Shown in pieces: positions 9,342 to 17,677 of a DNA stretch of 64,000 bases. The stretch is from JAMXLO01 sp963776505 (GTDB taxonomy: Bacteria; Pseudomonadota; Alphaproteobacteria; Acetobacterales; Acetobacteraceae): positions 1 through 64,000 of the forward strand of contig CAVZNH010000066.1 of NCBI GenBank assembly GCA_963776505.1, written 5' to 3'. The notes below the pieces were generated by a model, which worked only from the letters and a program-made list of their open reading frames with translations, did not search any database and was not told where the DNA came from. The translations under genes and the position numbers were made by a program. Positions within the stretch are counted from its first letter, which is position 1. The number at the start of each line of letters is the position of its first letter.

Positions 9342-11390
9342 ATGGCTGACAGCACCCCCGCCCCCGCGATCAAGACGGTCCCCAAGCCCCGCGACCAGCA
9401 CCTGCGGGACTTGGCCGACTGCATCCGGTTTCTTTCCATGGACGCCGTGCAGCACGCCAACAGCGGCCATCCCGGCGCGCCCATGGGCATGGCCGACATC
9501 GCGACCGTTCTCTTCAAGGATTTCATACAGTTCGATGCGGCCGATCCGCACTGGTTCGACCGCGACCGCTTCCTGCAGTCGAACGGTCACGGTTCGATGC
9601 TGCTCTACAGCCTGCTCTATCTGACTGGCTTCAAGGATATGACGCTGGATCAGCTGAAGCGGTTTCGCCAGGTCGACAGCAAGACCGCCGGCCACCCCGA
9701 GTACAAGCACGCTGACGGCATCGAGACGACGACGGGCCCCCTCGGCCAGGGCATCGCGAACTCAGTGGGCTTTGCCCTCGCCGAACGCATCCTGAACGCC
9801 AGGTTCGGCGACGACCTGTGCAAGCATTGGACCTACGTCTTCATGGGCGACGGCTGTCTGATGGAGGGTATCAGCCAGGAGGCGATCTCCATGGCGGGCC
9901 ACTACAAACTCGGCCGTCTGATCGCCTTTTGGGATAACAACTCGATCTCGATCGACGGCGCGACCAGCCTCGCGGTCTCCGACAACGAGGCCGAGCGCTT
10001 CCGCGCCTCCGGCTGGCACGTCCAGGAGATTGACGGCCACGACACCGACGCGATCCGCGACGCCATCGCCGCTGCCCGCGCCGTGACTGACAAGCCGTCC
10101 ATGATCGCCTGCAAGACCATCATCGGCTTTGGCTTCCCGACCAGGGCCGGCACCCAGAAGGCCCATAGCGACGCCCCCGGAGAAGAGGAAATCGCCGGCG
10201 CGCGGAAAATCCTCGGCTGGGATTCGCCCCCGTTCGTGATCCCCGAGCACCTGCTGCGCGAGTGGCGGGAGATCGGCGCCAAAGGCCGCGAGGCGCGCTT
10301 GGCCTGGGCCGAGCGCGTCAAGGCGGCGCCGGCCGAACTCCGCTCCGAGTTCGAGCGCCGGAACGACGGCAAGTTGCCGGCTGACTGGAAGCAGGCGATC
10401 GCGGCGGCCCGCGCTGGGTTCATCGCGAGCGGCAAAGACATAGCGACCCGTGCGGCCAGCGGCGCCGTGCTCGACCACCTCTCCGCCGCTATCCCTGAAC
10501 TCCTGGGAGGTTCCGCCGATCTGACGCCTTCGAACAACACCAAGGCGAAGGGCATGATCGAGATCAGGCCAGGCGAATACAACGGCTCCTACATGCATTA
10601 CGGCGTGCGCGAGCACGGCATGGCCGCGGCCATGAACGGCATCTCGCTGCACGGCGGCCTGATCCCCTACGGCGGCACCTTCCTGTGCTTCACCGACTAT
10701 TGCCGTCCATCCATCCGCCTCGCGGCCCTCATGCAGGTCCGGACGATCTTCGTCATGACGCATGATTCGATCGGCCTCGGCGAGGATGGCCCGACCCATC
10801 AGCCGGTCGAGCACCTCGCAGCGCTGCGTGCCATCCCACACCTCGCGGTCTATCGCCCGGGCGACCCGGTCGAGACTGCCGAGTGCTGGGAGTTGATCCT
10901 GGACACGCCGCGCCAGCCGGCCGTCATCGCCCTGTCCCGCCAGCCGATGCCGCTGCTCCGTCGCGAATCCGGCAACGAGAACAGGTCTGCCAAGGGTGGC
11001 TATGTCCTGCTGGACGCCGAGGGCGGCGAGCGCAAGCTCACCATCCTGAGCACCGGCTCGGAGTTGCAACTCGCGGTCGCTGCGCGAGACCTTCTCCAGA
11101 AGGAAGGCATCCCAACGGCGGTTGTCTCCATGCCGTGTCGTCTGCTCTTCGAGGCGCAGGACGCCGCCTACAAGCAGGCGGTGCTCGGCACGACGCGTGC
11201 GCGCGTCGCTGTGGAAGCGGCAGTGGAGATGGGCTGGGAGCGCTACATTGGCCTCGAAGGCCGTTTCGTCGGCATGCACGGCTTCGGCGCCTCCGGCAAG
11301 ATCGCGGACGTCTACAAGAAGTTCGACATCAACGCCGCGGCGGTGGTACGCGCCGCGCACGAGACACTGGCGGAGGTTGCCGCCCTCTAA
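9342..11390 (+). CDS. tkt: Transketolase
   Basis: A 682-residue thiamine-diphosphate enzyme that moves two-carbon ketol units between sugar phosphates in the pentose phosphate pathway. Conserved features: 'NSGHPGAPMGMADI' with catalytic His near residue 43, 'GPLGQGIANSVGFALAE', the cofactor motif 'MGDGCLMEGISQEA' near residue 169 with the following 'WDNNSISIDG', 'REHGMAAAMNGISLHGG' in the pyrimidine domain, and 'HDSIGLGEDGPTHQPVEHL'. The length is normal. I start it at 9342, where AAGGAG lies about 9 bases upstream; the in-frame ATG at 9291 has no such site. It stands near glk and a sugar symporter, and zwf occurs at 44 kb. Confidence 0.97.
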   Translation: MADSTPAPAIKTVPKPRDQHLRDLADCIRFLSMDAVQHANSGHPGAPMGMADIATVLFKDFIQFDAADPHWFDRDRFLQSNGHGSMLLYSLLYLTGFKDMTLDQLKRFRQVDSKTAGHPEYKHADGIETTTGPLGQGIANSVGFALAERILNARFGDDLCKHWTYVFMGDGCLMEGISQEAISMAGHYKLGRLIAFWDNNSISIDGATSLAVSDNEAERFRASGWHVQEIDGHDTDAIRDAIAAARAVTDKPSMIACKTIIGFGFPTRAGTQKAHSDAPGEEEIAGARKILGWDSPPFVIPEHLLREWREIGAKGREARLAWAERVKAAPAELRSEFERRNDGKLPADWKQAIAAARAGFIASGKDIATRAASGAVLDHLSAAIPELLGGSADLTPSNNTKAKGMIEIRPGEYNGSYMHYGVREHGMAAAMNGISLHGGLIPYGGTFLCFTDYCRPSIRLAALMQVRTIFVMTHDSIGLGEDGPTHQPVEHLAALRAIPHLAVYRPGDPVETAECWELILDTPRQPAVIALSRQPMPLLRRESGNENRSAKGGYVLLDAEGGERKLTILSTGSELQLAVAARDLLQKEGIPTAVVSMPCRLLFEAQDAAYKQAVLGTTRARVAVEAAVEMGWERYIGLEGRFVGMHGFGASGKIADVYKKFDINAAAVVRAAHETLAEVAAL

Positions 11391-11799
11391 CACCAACGCC
11401 GGCGCGTGCTGACACATATGGCTTCCCCAACGCGAGGCTGATGTGATTCACCATGGCGAACAGCAGATGTTCGCCATGCCGGCAGCGATAGAACTCCGCA
11501 CGGACTTCACGGAACCTGAGCTGTGTCAGCGGGCGCGGGACACAAATCAGACACGCCGACAGGTGGCGTTGGCGGTGATCAACGACGGCGGCAGTCGTAG
11601 CGGAGCCGCCCATGTCGGCAGTGGCGGTCTGCGGATGATCCGGATGCCGCGGTTCAATGCCAATGGGGACCCCCTGAAGGGACGATTGATCGCAAGGCTC
11701 CTGGGCCAACGCCCAGGCGCAGCCATGGCCACGCGCAAGCAACACCCGCCGTGCCCAGGCCTCTAGGGATGCGCAACCATAACGCCTGAGGAGACGTCC
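11391..11799. other. Intergenic region between transketolase and the sugar symporter
   Basis: About 410 bases with no convincing gene. A perfect hairpin lies at 11452-11478 (listed separately). The AGGAGACGT ribosome site of the symporter is at its right end. Weak minus-strand frames in this stretch have no recognisable content. Confidence 0.4.
11452..11478. promoter_or_regulatory. Perfect 10-bp inverted repeat, possible operator or hairpin
   Basis: CATGGCGAAC (11452-11461) and GTTCGCCATG (11469-11478) are exact reverse complements separated by 7 bases. The site lies 62 bp after tkt and about 320 bp before the sugar symporter. No T-run follows, so a repressor operator or an mRNA hairpin is as likely as termination. 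The function is inferred from shape only. Confidence 0.4.
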
Positions 11800-13167
11800 A
11801 TGTACTTCTACCTGATCTCCGCGGTAGCCGCGCTCGGCGGACTGCTGTTCGGCTACGACACCGGCGTCATCTCCGGCGCATTGCTCTTCATCCGTCAGGT
11901 GATGTCCCTCTCTCCCACCCTCCAGGGCATTGTCGTCGCGATCGCGCTCGCGGGCGCCGCGATCGGGGCCGCGATGGCCGGCTACATCTCCGACCGCATC
12001 GGCCGCCGCCGCGTCATCCTGACCGCCGGCTTGCTGTTCATCGCGGGCGCCATCATCTCCGCCGTTGCCCAGGAAGTGACCATCCTGCTGATCGGCCGAT
12101 TCCTTGTTGGGCTGGCCATCGGCGTCGCATCGATGCTCACGCCCCTCTACCTCGCCGAAATTTCGCCCGCGAGCGACCGCGGCGCGATCGTATCGCTTAA
12201 CCAACTATGCATCACCGCCGGCATCCTGGTGTCCTACCTGGTCGGTTTCGCGCTCGCCGGCGTATCCGACGGGTGGCGCTGGATGGTCGCACTCGGCGCG
12301 GTGCCAGGCATCACCCTGTCGCTCGGCATGCTGGTCCTGCCGGAAAGTCCGCGTTGGCTCGCTGGCCACAATCGGATCCGCGACGCCGAAGCCGTCCTGC
12401 AGCGCCTGCGCGGTACCGCCAACATATCCGATGAGCTGAGCGCATTGCGCACCGACATCGCGCGCGAAGGCCGCCAACTCGCAGGCGCATCAGAGCTGTT
12501 GTCCCCGCAACTCCGCCGCCCCCTCATCATTGGCATCGGCCTCGCGATGTTCCAGCAGATCACCGGCATCAACACGGTCATCTATTTTGCGCCCACGATC
12601 TTCCAATCCGCCGGCCTGTCCTCCGCCGCGACCTCCATCCTGGCTACCGCCGGGGTCGGCGCGGTCAACGTGATCATGACGATCGTATCTATCCGCCTGA
12701 TCGATCGGCTAGGCCGGCGACAGCTGCTGTTCTGGAGCCTCGGCGGCATGGCCGTGACATTGCTCGTGCTGTCCGGCGCCTTCTATGTCGGTACGTCGGG
12801 CCAGCTCGCCTGGATCGCCGTCCTGTCGGTTGCCGCATATGTTGGCTTCTTCGCGATCGGACTCGGCCCGGTCTTCTGGTTGCTGATCGCGGAAATCTTC
12901 CCACTCGCTCTCCGCGGCAGGGCAATGAGCCTGGCCACGGTTGCCAACTGGACCTTCAACCTGATCGTCTCCGCCACCTTCCTCAATCTGGTCGGCGCCG
13001 TAAGTAGCGCGGGTGCCTTCCTGATCTACGCCCTGCTGACCATGGTAGCGCTGGCATTCGTCGCCCGGATGGTGCCGGAGACAAAGGGACGCAGCCTCGA
13101 ACAGATCGAGGCATCCCTGGACGCAGGCCACGCTCCCACGCCGGCTCGCAAAGCGGGCACGCTATGA
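11800..13167 (+). CDS. Sugar porter family (SP) sugar:proton symporter
   Basis: A 455-residue, 12-helix sugar transporter close in type to GalP/XylE/AraE. Hallmarks in order: 'LFGYDTGVISGALLFI' in helix 1, 'DRIGRRRVIL' in loop 2-3, 'GRFLVGLAIGVASMLTPLYLAEISP', 'PESPRWLAG' after helix 6, 'QQITGINTVIYFAPTIF' in helix 7, 'DRLGRRQLL', and 'VPETKGRSLEQIE' after helix 12. The start is supported by GAGGAGACGTCC before the ATG. With the adjacent OprB porin relic and glucokinase it suggests uptake of glucose or a similar hexose by proton symport, followed by phosphorylation inside the cell; the exact sugar is not determinable. Confidence 0.93.
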   Translation: MYFYLISAVAALGGLLFGYDTGVISGALLFIRQVMSLSPTLQGIVVAIALAGAAIGAAMAGYISDRIGRRRVILTAGLLFIAGAIISAVAQEVTILLIGRFLVGLAIGVASMLTPLYLAEISPASDRGAIVSLNQLCITAGILVSYLVGFALAGVSDGWRWMVALGAVPGITLSLGMLVLPESPRWLAGHNRIRDAEAVLQRLRGTANISDELSALRTDIAREGRQLAGASELLSPQLRRPLIIGIGLAMFQQITGINTVIYFAPTIFQSAGLSSAATSILATAGVGAVNVIMTIVSIRLIDRLGRRQLLFWSLGGMAVTLLVLSGAFYVGTSGQLAWIAVLSVAAYVGFFAIGLGPVFWLLIAEIFPLALRGRAMSLATVANWTFNLIVSATFLNLVGAVSSAGAFLIYALLTMVALAFVARMVPETKGRSLEQIEASLDAGHAPTPARKAGTL

Positions 13168-13206
13168 GACGCGCTTTGGGAATTTGTTCCGCCGCGGTGC
13201 TGCCAG

Positions 13207-13441
13207 GGCGGCGCCCTCGGCAAGGTTCCGGCCGAGCAATTAGAACTGGGCATCCCCGTCAGCACTTCCGCGACCGGGATTCAAACCAACGAAATGATCC
13301 TTGAGGTCAACTACAACATCCCATGTCTATCGCGGCGTGGATTTCCGTCCGGAGTTCCAATACATCGTTTGGCCGAACGCGCAATCGACCATTCGCAACG
13401 TGCCGCCTTCAGTCTCAACCGATCCGCGTGAAATCGGCTGA
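13207..13441 (+). pseudogene. Relic of an OprB-type carbohydrate porin, C-terminal end
   Basis: Frame 1 (13207 to about 13320) reads 'GALGKVPAEQLELGIPVSTS' and then 'QTNEMILEVNYNI'. One extra base near 13321 moves it to frame 2, which continues 'HVYRGVDFRPEFQYIVWPNA', then 'QSTIRN', and stops at 13441. This matches the last beta-strands of OprB/carbohydrate-selective porins, including the VYRGVxFxPEFQY strand. The N-terminal 80-90% of the gene is missing, so this is a true remnant and not merely a frameshift. Its place between a sugar symporter and glucokinase fits an ancestral sugar-uptake operon. Identification rests on motif recall. Confidence 0.6.
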
Positions 13442-13554
13442 TTTGCAGGCGCGCAGGTAGCCGGTTCCTTCGTGGCCTGCCTTTATGGTAAGAAAGCCGC
13501 ATCCTTCAGAATGAGATCGGTGGTTGTGATGCAACCGCCCAGGGAACCAATCCG

Positions 13555-14547
13555 ATGCTGCTGGCTGGCGATATTGGCGGAACGAAGACCTTGCTCGCGC
13601 TGTACGCCCCCGCGACCGGAGCTCGTCAGCCGGTCGCGGAAGGTGAGTTTCACAGCGCCAGCTATCCCAACCTGGATGCCATAGTCCGCGAATTCTTGGC
13701 AGGGGCAAAGCGCGCGGCGACCCATGCCTGCTTCGACGTGGCCGGGCCGGTCATCGGTGGGCGCGCACACCTCACCAATCTGCCCTGGAACCTCGAAGAA
13801 GCGACCCTGTGCCAGAGTCTCGGCTTGCAGCATGTCACGCTGCTGAACGATTTGAAGGCCATCGCCTACGCCGTGCCACATCTCGAACCGGCGGATTTGC
13901 AAACCATCAATGTCGGTCAGCCGGAGCAGAATGGTCCCATCGCCGTCATAGCGCCCGGAACGGGATTGGGCGAGGCATTCCTCGTCTGGTGCGGCGGCTC
14001 GTACATCGCCTTCCCGTCCGAAGGCGGGCATGCGAGCTTCGCACCGACCGACGAACGGCAGATGGGCTTGTGGAAGTTTTTGACAGAGCGGTTTGGACAC
14101 GTTTCCTGCGAACGCGTCTGTTCTGGTCCGGGCATTGCTAACATCTACGATTACCTGCGCGCATTCAATGCGGCAGCAGAGCCGGCGCCTTTCGCCGACG
14201 TGCTGTCTCGCGCGCCCGACAGGACCCCGCTGATTGCCCAAGCCGGTCTGGAGGACCCAGAAGGTAATCCACTGGCGGTGGCAACGCTGGAGACCTTCAC
14301 ATCCATCCTGGGTGACGAGGCCGGAAACCTGGCACTCAAGGTACTGGCGACCGGAGGGGTGTATCTGGCCGGTGGAGTCCCGGTGCATCTCCTACCTAAG
14401 CTGACGGGCGGCCGGTTCATGCAGGCCTTCATCAACAAGGGGCGCATGTCGGATATCCTGGCCAGGATGCCGGTCAATGTTGTGACAACGCGGGCCGCGC
14501 TGGTTGGGGCGGCGTTATATGGATTGGCCCAGATGCAGGCCGTCTGA
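13555..14547 (+). CDS. glk: Glucokinase
   Basis: A 330-residue protein that phosphorylates glucose to glucose-6-phosphate with ATP. Motifs: phosphate-binding 'LAGDIGGTKTLLAL' at the N-terminus, 'CFDVAGPVIGGRAHLTNLPW' (sugar-domain signature), 'LLNDLKAIAYAVP' with the catalytic Asp near residue 100, 'APGTGLGEAFLVW' (adenosine and phosphate binding), and 'SEGGHASFAP', the glucose-binding Glu-Gly-Gly-His typical of the bacterial Glk family. The start follows a modest AGGGAA site. It is downstream of the SP symporter and porin relic. Together with zwf (44 kb) and tkt it supports glucose entry into the pentose phosphate or Entner-Doudoroff routes. Confidence 0.95.
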   Translation: MLLAGDIGGTKTLLALYAPATGARQPVAEGEFHSASYPNLDAIVREFLAGAKRAATHACFDVAGPVIGGRAHLTNLPWNLEEATLCQSLGLQHVTLLNDLKAIAYAVPHLEPADLQTINVGQPEQNGPIAVIAPGTGLGEAFLVWCGGSYIAFPSEGGHASFAPTDERQMGLWKFLTERFGHVSCERVCSGPGIANIYDYLRAFNAAAEPAPFADVLSRAPDRTPLIAQAGLEDPEGNPLAVATLETFTSILGDEAGNLALKVLATGGVYLAGGVPVHLLPKLTGGRFMQAFINKGRMSDILARMPVNVVTTRAALVGAALYGLAQMQAV

Positions 14548-14970
14548 ATGAGACCTCACCCGGGCTGAAGAGCCGCCTCCGGTAAACCCGGGGCGATTCA
14601 GTTCGTCGTCCATCACCATAGACAACACGCATCGTGCAATCACCCGGCAGGCATTCACGTAGTCTCTTCGAGAAAGTTCATCATCGGTCATCATTCGGCG
14701 CGATGCCGTTCTTCTAAAGAACGCCGCCAGCATTGCCCCGATGACAGGTTCCGTGCAGGCAAAGCAGAATGCCCTCGCCTCGCCGCATGCGCGCCGGCTT
14801 GCCGTTGGTGATCAGCTCACGAAGCTACACCACGCCGTGGAACACGAAATTTGTATGTGTCTGCAACGTGTACACTTGGAAGCTGCTTCGCCGCGACCTG
14901 GGCCGGTCGCGACCGGGGACCGAAAGGACGATCCTGTCTATGGTCAGTGCGATCGTGAGGGCAGTCTAAC
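14548..14970. other. Intergenic stretch with faint coding relics
   Basis: About 420 bases between glk and the glycosyltransferase relic. A + strand frame at 14769-14969 ends in a protein-like run ('NTKFVCVCNVYTWKLLRRDL', then 'TERTILSMVSAIVRAV') that I cannot assign. On the minus strand, 14515-14733 contains 'MTDDELSRRDYVNACRVI', also unassigned and overlapping the end of glk. Neither has a good ribosome site. They may be leftovers of genes that stood with the broken glycosyltransferase. Confidence 0.3.
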
Positions 14971-15408
14971 ATGCGCTTTTGATTCCTAACGTGGAACGGC
15001 GTCGGCAACCAGCCTCCCTTCGTTGCCATTGCCCAAGCGCTCAAGAAGCGTGGACACGATGTAGCGTTCGCCGGGTATGCCAACCAACAGAGCTACTTCG
15101 CCGATCGTGGTTTTCACTTTGTGCTGCTTGAGTGCTCCGCAACAGGGCTGAAGCACGGCGTGCCACTGCTCTGTCTTCCAAACCCGGCTGCCGATCAACC
15201 TATCCTTGCCGCTCAGATCCAAGGTCTTGGCTGCGGCTTGTTTCTCGACGGCGAGACCGCAGCACCGTCCGACATTCGAACAGCGATAGATCGGCTGATA
15301 TCCGAGCAATTCTACGCGGAAAGGGCGCGGCTGATCGCGGATGTGATCGCCAACTCGCGTGGCATTTCGGCCGCCGTCTCACAGTTGGAACATTTGACCC
15401 AACCCTAG
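14971..15408 (+). pseudogene. UDP-glycosyltransferase (GT1/MGT type) relic with internal deletion
   Basis: The start reads M-R-F-stop-F-L-T, i.e. an in-frame TGA at codon 4 of what was probably MRFLFLTWNG. The N-terminal Rossmann entry continues as 'WNGVGNQPPFVAIAQALKKR' and 'GHDVAFAGYANQQSYFADRG'. At about 15120 it joins in frame to the C-terminal end of the same family: 'GLKHGVPLLCLPN', 'ADQPILAAQIQGLGCG', 'IRTAIDRLISEQFYAERARL'. The middle of about 250 residues, including the conserved sugar-nucleotide-binding HxG region, is missing. The result is a 5'-3' fusion that cannot be active. Intact relatives transfer sugars to lipids or natural products. Confidence 0.65.
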
Positions 15409-15432
15409 CAGCTCTACTCCACAGTATCGCCC

Positions 15433-17022
15433 TCACTCCCACTCGATCGTCCCAGGCGGCTTGCTGGTCACGTCGTACGTCACACGATTGATCCCCCGCA
15501 CTTCGTTGACGATCCTTCCTGCCACCCGCACCAGGAACCCCGCATCGAACGGATACACATCCGCCGTCATCCCATCGGTCGAGGTCACCGCGCGCAGCGC
15601 GCACGCATGGTCGTAGGTGCGCCCGTCGCCCATCACGCCCACGGTCCGCACCGGCAGCAACACGGCAAACGCCTGCCAGATCGCGTCGTACAGCCCAGCC
15701 GCGCGGATCTCCTCGAGGAAGATAGCATCCGCACGCCGCAGCAGCTCCAGCCTCTCGCGTGTAATCTCGCCGGGGATACGGATCGCCAGCCCGGGCCCGG
15801 GAAACGGATGCCGTCCCACAATCGCCTCGGGAAGCCCCAGCTCCCGCCCCAGCTCGCGCACCTCATCCTTGAACAGCTCGCGCAGCGGCTCGATCAGCTT
15901 CAGCCGCATCCGCTCCGGCAGGCCGCCGACATTGTGGTGCGACTTGATCGTCACCGATGGCCCACCGGTAAAGCTGACGCTCTCGATCACATCCGGATAC
16001 AGCGTGCCCTGCGCCAGATAATCAGCGCCGCCGAGTTTCGCCGCCTCCTCGTCGAACACGTCGATGAACAACCGCCCGATCGTCTTGCGCTTCGCCTCCG
16101 GATCGGTGACGCCGTCGAGCGCGTCGAGGAACAGCGCCGATGCATCGCGATGCACCAGCCTGATATTGAACCGGTCGCGGAAGGTCCGCACAACCTCCTC
16201 GGCCTCGCCCTGCCGCAACAACCCATGATCGACGAAGATGCAGGTAAGCTGATCGCCGATCGCCTCGTGGATCAGCACCGCGGCCACCGAGGAATCCACT
16301 CCGCCCGACAGCCCGCAGATCACCCTCCCCTTGCCCACCTCAGCGCGGACGCGAGCGATCTCGGTGGCGCGGAAGCCGGCCATCGTCCAGGTGCCCGACA
16401 GACCCAGCACGCCATGCGTGAAGTTGCGCAGCAGCGCGGCACCATGCGGCGTGTGCACCACCTCAGGATGGAACAGCAGCCCATAGAACCGCCGCGAGTC
16501 ATCGGCGATGGCAGCGAACGGCGCACCCTCGCTCACGCCCACCACACGGAAGCCACGCGGCAGCCGTGTCACGCGGTCGCCATGGCTCATCCAGACCTGC
16601 TCGCGCCCGCCCTTGTGCCAGACGCCCTGGAACAGCACGCAGTCATCCGTCAGGTCGACGAAGGCGCGGCCGAACTCGCGATGGTCCGAGCCCTGCACCT
16701 CGCCACCCAACTGGTCGCACATCGTCTGCATGCCGTAGCAGATGCCCAGTACCGGCACGCCGGCCTGGAACACGCATTGCGGGGCGCGCGGCGAGCTTCC
16801 CTCCGTCAGGCTGGCCGGTCCGCCGGACAGGATGATGCCGCGCGGCCGCCAGTCCCGGATGCGCTCGGGATCGGCGTTGAACGGCCAGATCTCGCAATAC
16901 ACGCCCGACTCGCGCAGCCGGCGCGCAATGAGCTGCGTCACCTGACTGCCGAAGTCGAGGACCAGCACGCGCTCAGTCGCGAGCGCAGCGTTGGCGGCTG
17001 GATCAGGCAGGGAATCGGGCAT
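15433..17022 (-). CDS. guaA: GMP synthase (glutamine-hydrolysing)
   Basis: A 529-residue enzyme that makes GMP from XMP, ATP and glutamine in purine synthesis. Residues about 15-205 are the class I glutamine amidotransferase domain: nucleophile Cys95 in 'GICYGM', and His/Glu in 'LLFHPEVVHTPHG'. The ATP-pyrophosphatase domain follows with P-loop 'SGGVDSS' near residue 240. The C-terminal dimerisation domain ends 'DVTSKPPGTIEWE', the invariant GMP synthase terminus. It is complete, of normal length, and stands alone. guaB occurs at 27.8-29.3 kb. Confidence 0.97.
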   Translation of the reverse strand: MPDSLPDPAANAALATERVLVLDFGSQVTQLIARRLRESGVYCEIWPFNADPERIRDWRPRGIILSGGPASLTEGSSPRAPQCVFQAGVPVLGICYGMQTMCDQLGGEVQGSDHREFGRAFVDLTDDCVLFQGVWHKGGREQVWMSHGDRVTRLPRGFRVVGVSEGAPFAAIADDSRRFYGLLFHPEVVHTPHGAALLRNFTHGVLGLSGTWTMAGFRATEIARVRAEVGKGRVICGLSGGVDSSVAAVLIHEAIGDQLTCIFVDHGLLRQGEAEEVVRTFRDRFNIRLVHRDASALFLDALDGVTDPEAKRKTIGRLFIDVFDEEAAKLGGADYLAQGTLYPDVIESVSFTGGPSVTIKSHHNVGGLPERMRLKLIEPLRELFKDEVRELGRELGLPEAIVGRHPFPGPGLAIRIPGEITRERLELLRRADAIFLEEIRAAGLYDAIWQAFAVLLPVRTVGVMGDGRTYDHACALRAVTSTDGMTADVYPFDAGFLVRVAGRIVNEVRGINRVTYDVTSKPPGTIEWE

Positions 17023-17092
17023 CGGATTAGCAATCCTTGCTTGATCCCTGGCGTTGGATCACGCGACCGACGCGGTTGCAAGACCGCAGCTG

Positions 17093-17638
17093 TCATGGGT
17101 GGTCATTCGGAAACCGAGCCCCACGAGGATCGAGCGGCAGGTCCAGCGCATTTATGATGTAGGACACCGTTCGATAACGCCCGCAGAGCAGCAGGATCTC
17201 GAAAATCTGCGCTTCGGTATAGTGTGCCGCCAGCGCGCGATACTCCTCAGCGCTCCACGTCATGCGGAAATGCAGCGCGTCAACCGCGCCGATCAACGCC
17301 TGTTCGGCTGCGGACCAACAGCCCGCATCCCCCGTGGTCGTCGCCTTCACCTGCTCTTCCGTAAGCCCGGCCTTCCCGGCGAAGAACGCGACGTGCACGC
17401 CCCATTCGTATTCGCAGCCAGTCAGCGCGCAGGTGCGATCGATGACGATCTCGCGCTCACGAAGCGACAGTGGTCCGTCATCCAGCAGGCTGCCGGTGCG
17501 AAACTTGGACCAGGCGCGCTTGTCCTTCGCCATGACCCGGAAAAGTACCAGGGGATCTGCATCCGGCCCCATGATCCGCTGGAACTGCTCGCGGACCTCT
17601 GGCGCATAGGGTGGCTCAAGCGGTGCTATCCTCGGCAT
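17093..17638 (-). CDS. Carboxymuconolactone decarboxylase / AhpD-like family protein
   Basis: A 181-residue all-helical protein. The CMD/AhpD signature is visible as 'DRTCALTGCEYEWGVHVAFF' near residues 68-87, with two Cys and a His of the kind used as a redox or proton-relay centre. It is followed by 'AGLTEEQVKATTTG' and 'YTEAQIFEILLLCGRYR'. Proteins of this group act as small peroxide-handling or decarboxylating enzymes, or are unassigned. It lies 39 bp downstream of a nitronate monooxygenase gene on the same strand and is probably co-transcribed with it. No substrate is known. Confidence 0.82.
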   Translation of the reverse strand: MPRIAPLEPPYAPEVREQFQRIMGPDADPLVLFRVMAKDKRAWSKFRTGSLLDDGPLSLREREIVIDRTCALTGCEYEWGVHVAFFAGKAGLTEEQVKATTTGDAGCWSAAEQALIGAVDALHFRMTWSAEEYRALAAHYTEAQIFEILLLCGRYRTVSYIINALDLPLDPRGARFPNDHP

Positions 17639-17677
17639 GATCTCGTCCTCTTTCGATAATTTCGCTGTGACTCTGGC

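Noticed and set aside
9762..11417. 551-codon open frame antisense to transketolase
   Set aside because: It is the mirror of a highly conserved gene in GC-rich DNA; its product is rich in Arg, Ala, Gly and Asp without domains, and it has no ribosome site.
15607..17157. 516-codon open frame antisense to guaA
   Set aside because: A shadow of guaA codon bias (His/Arg/Gln/Pro-rich, no recognisable motif).
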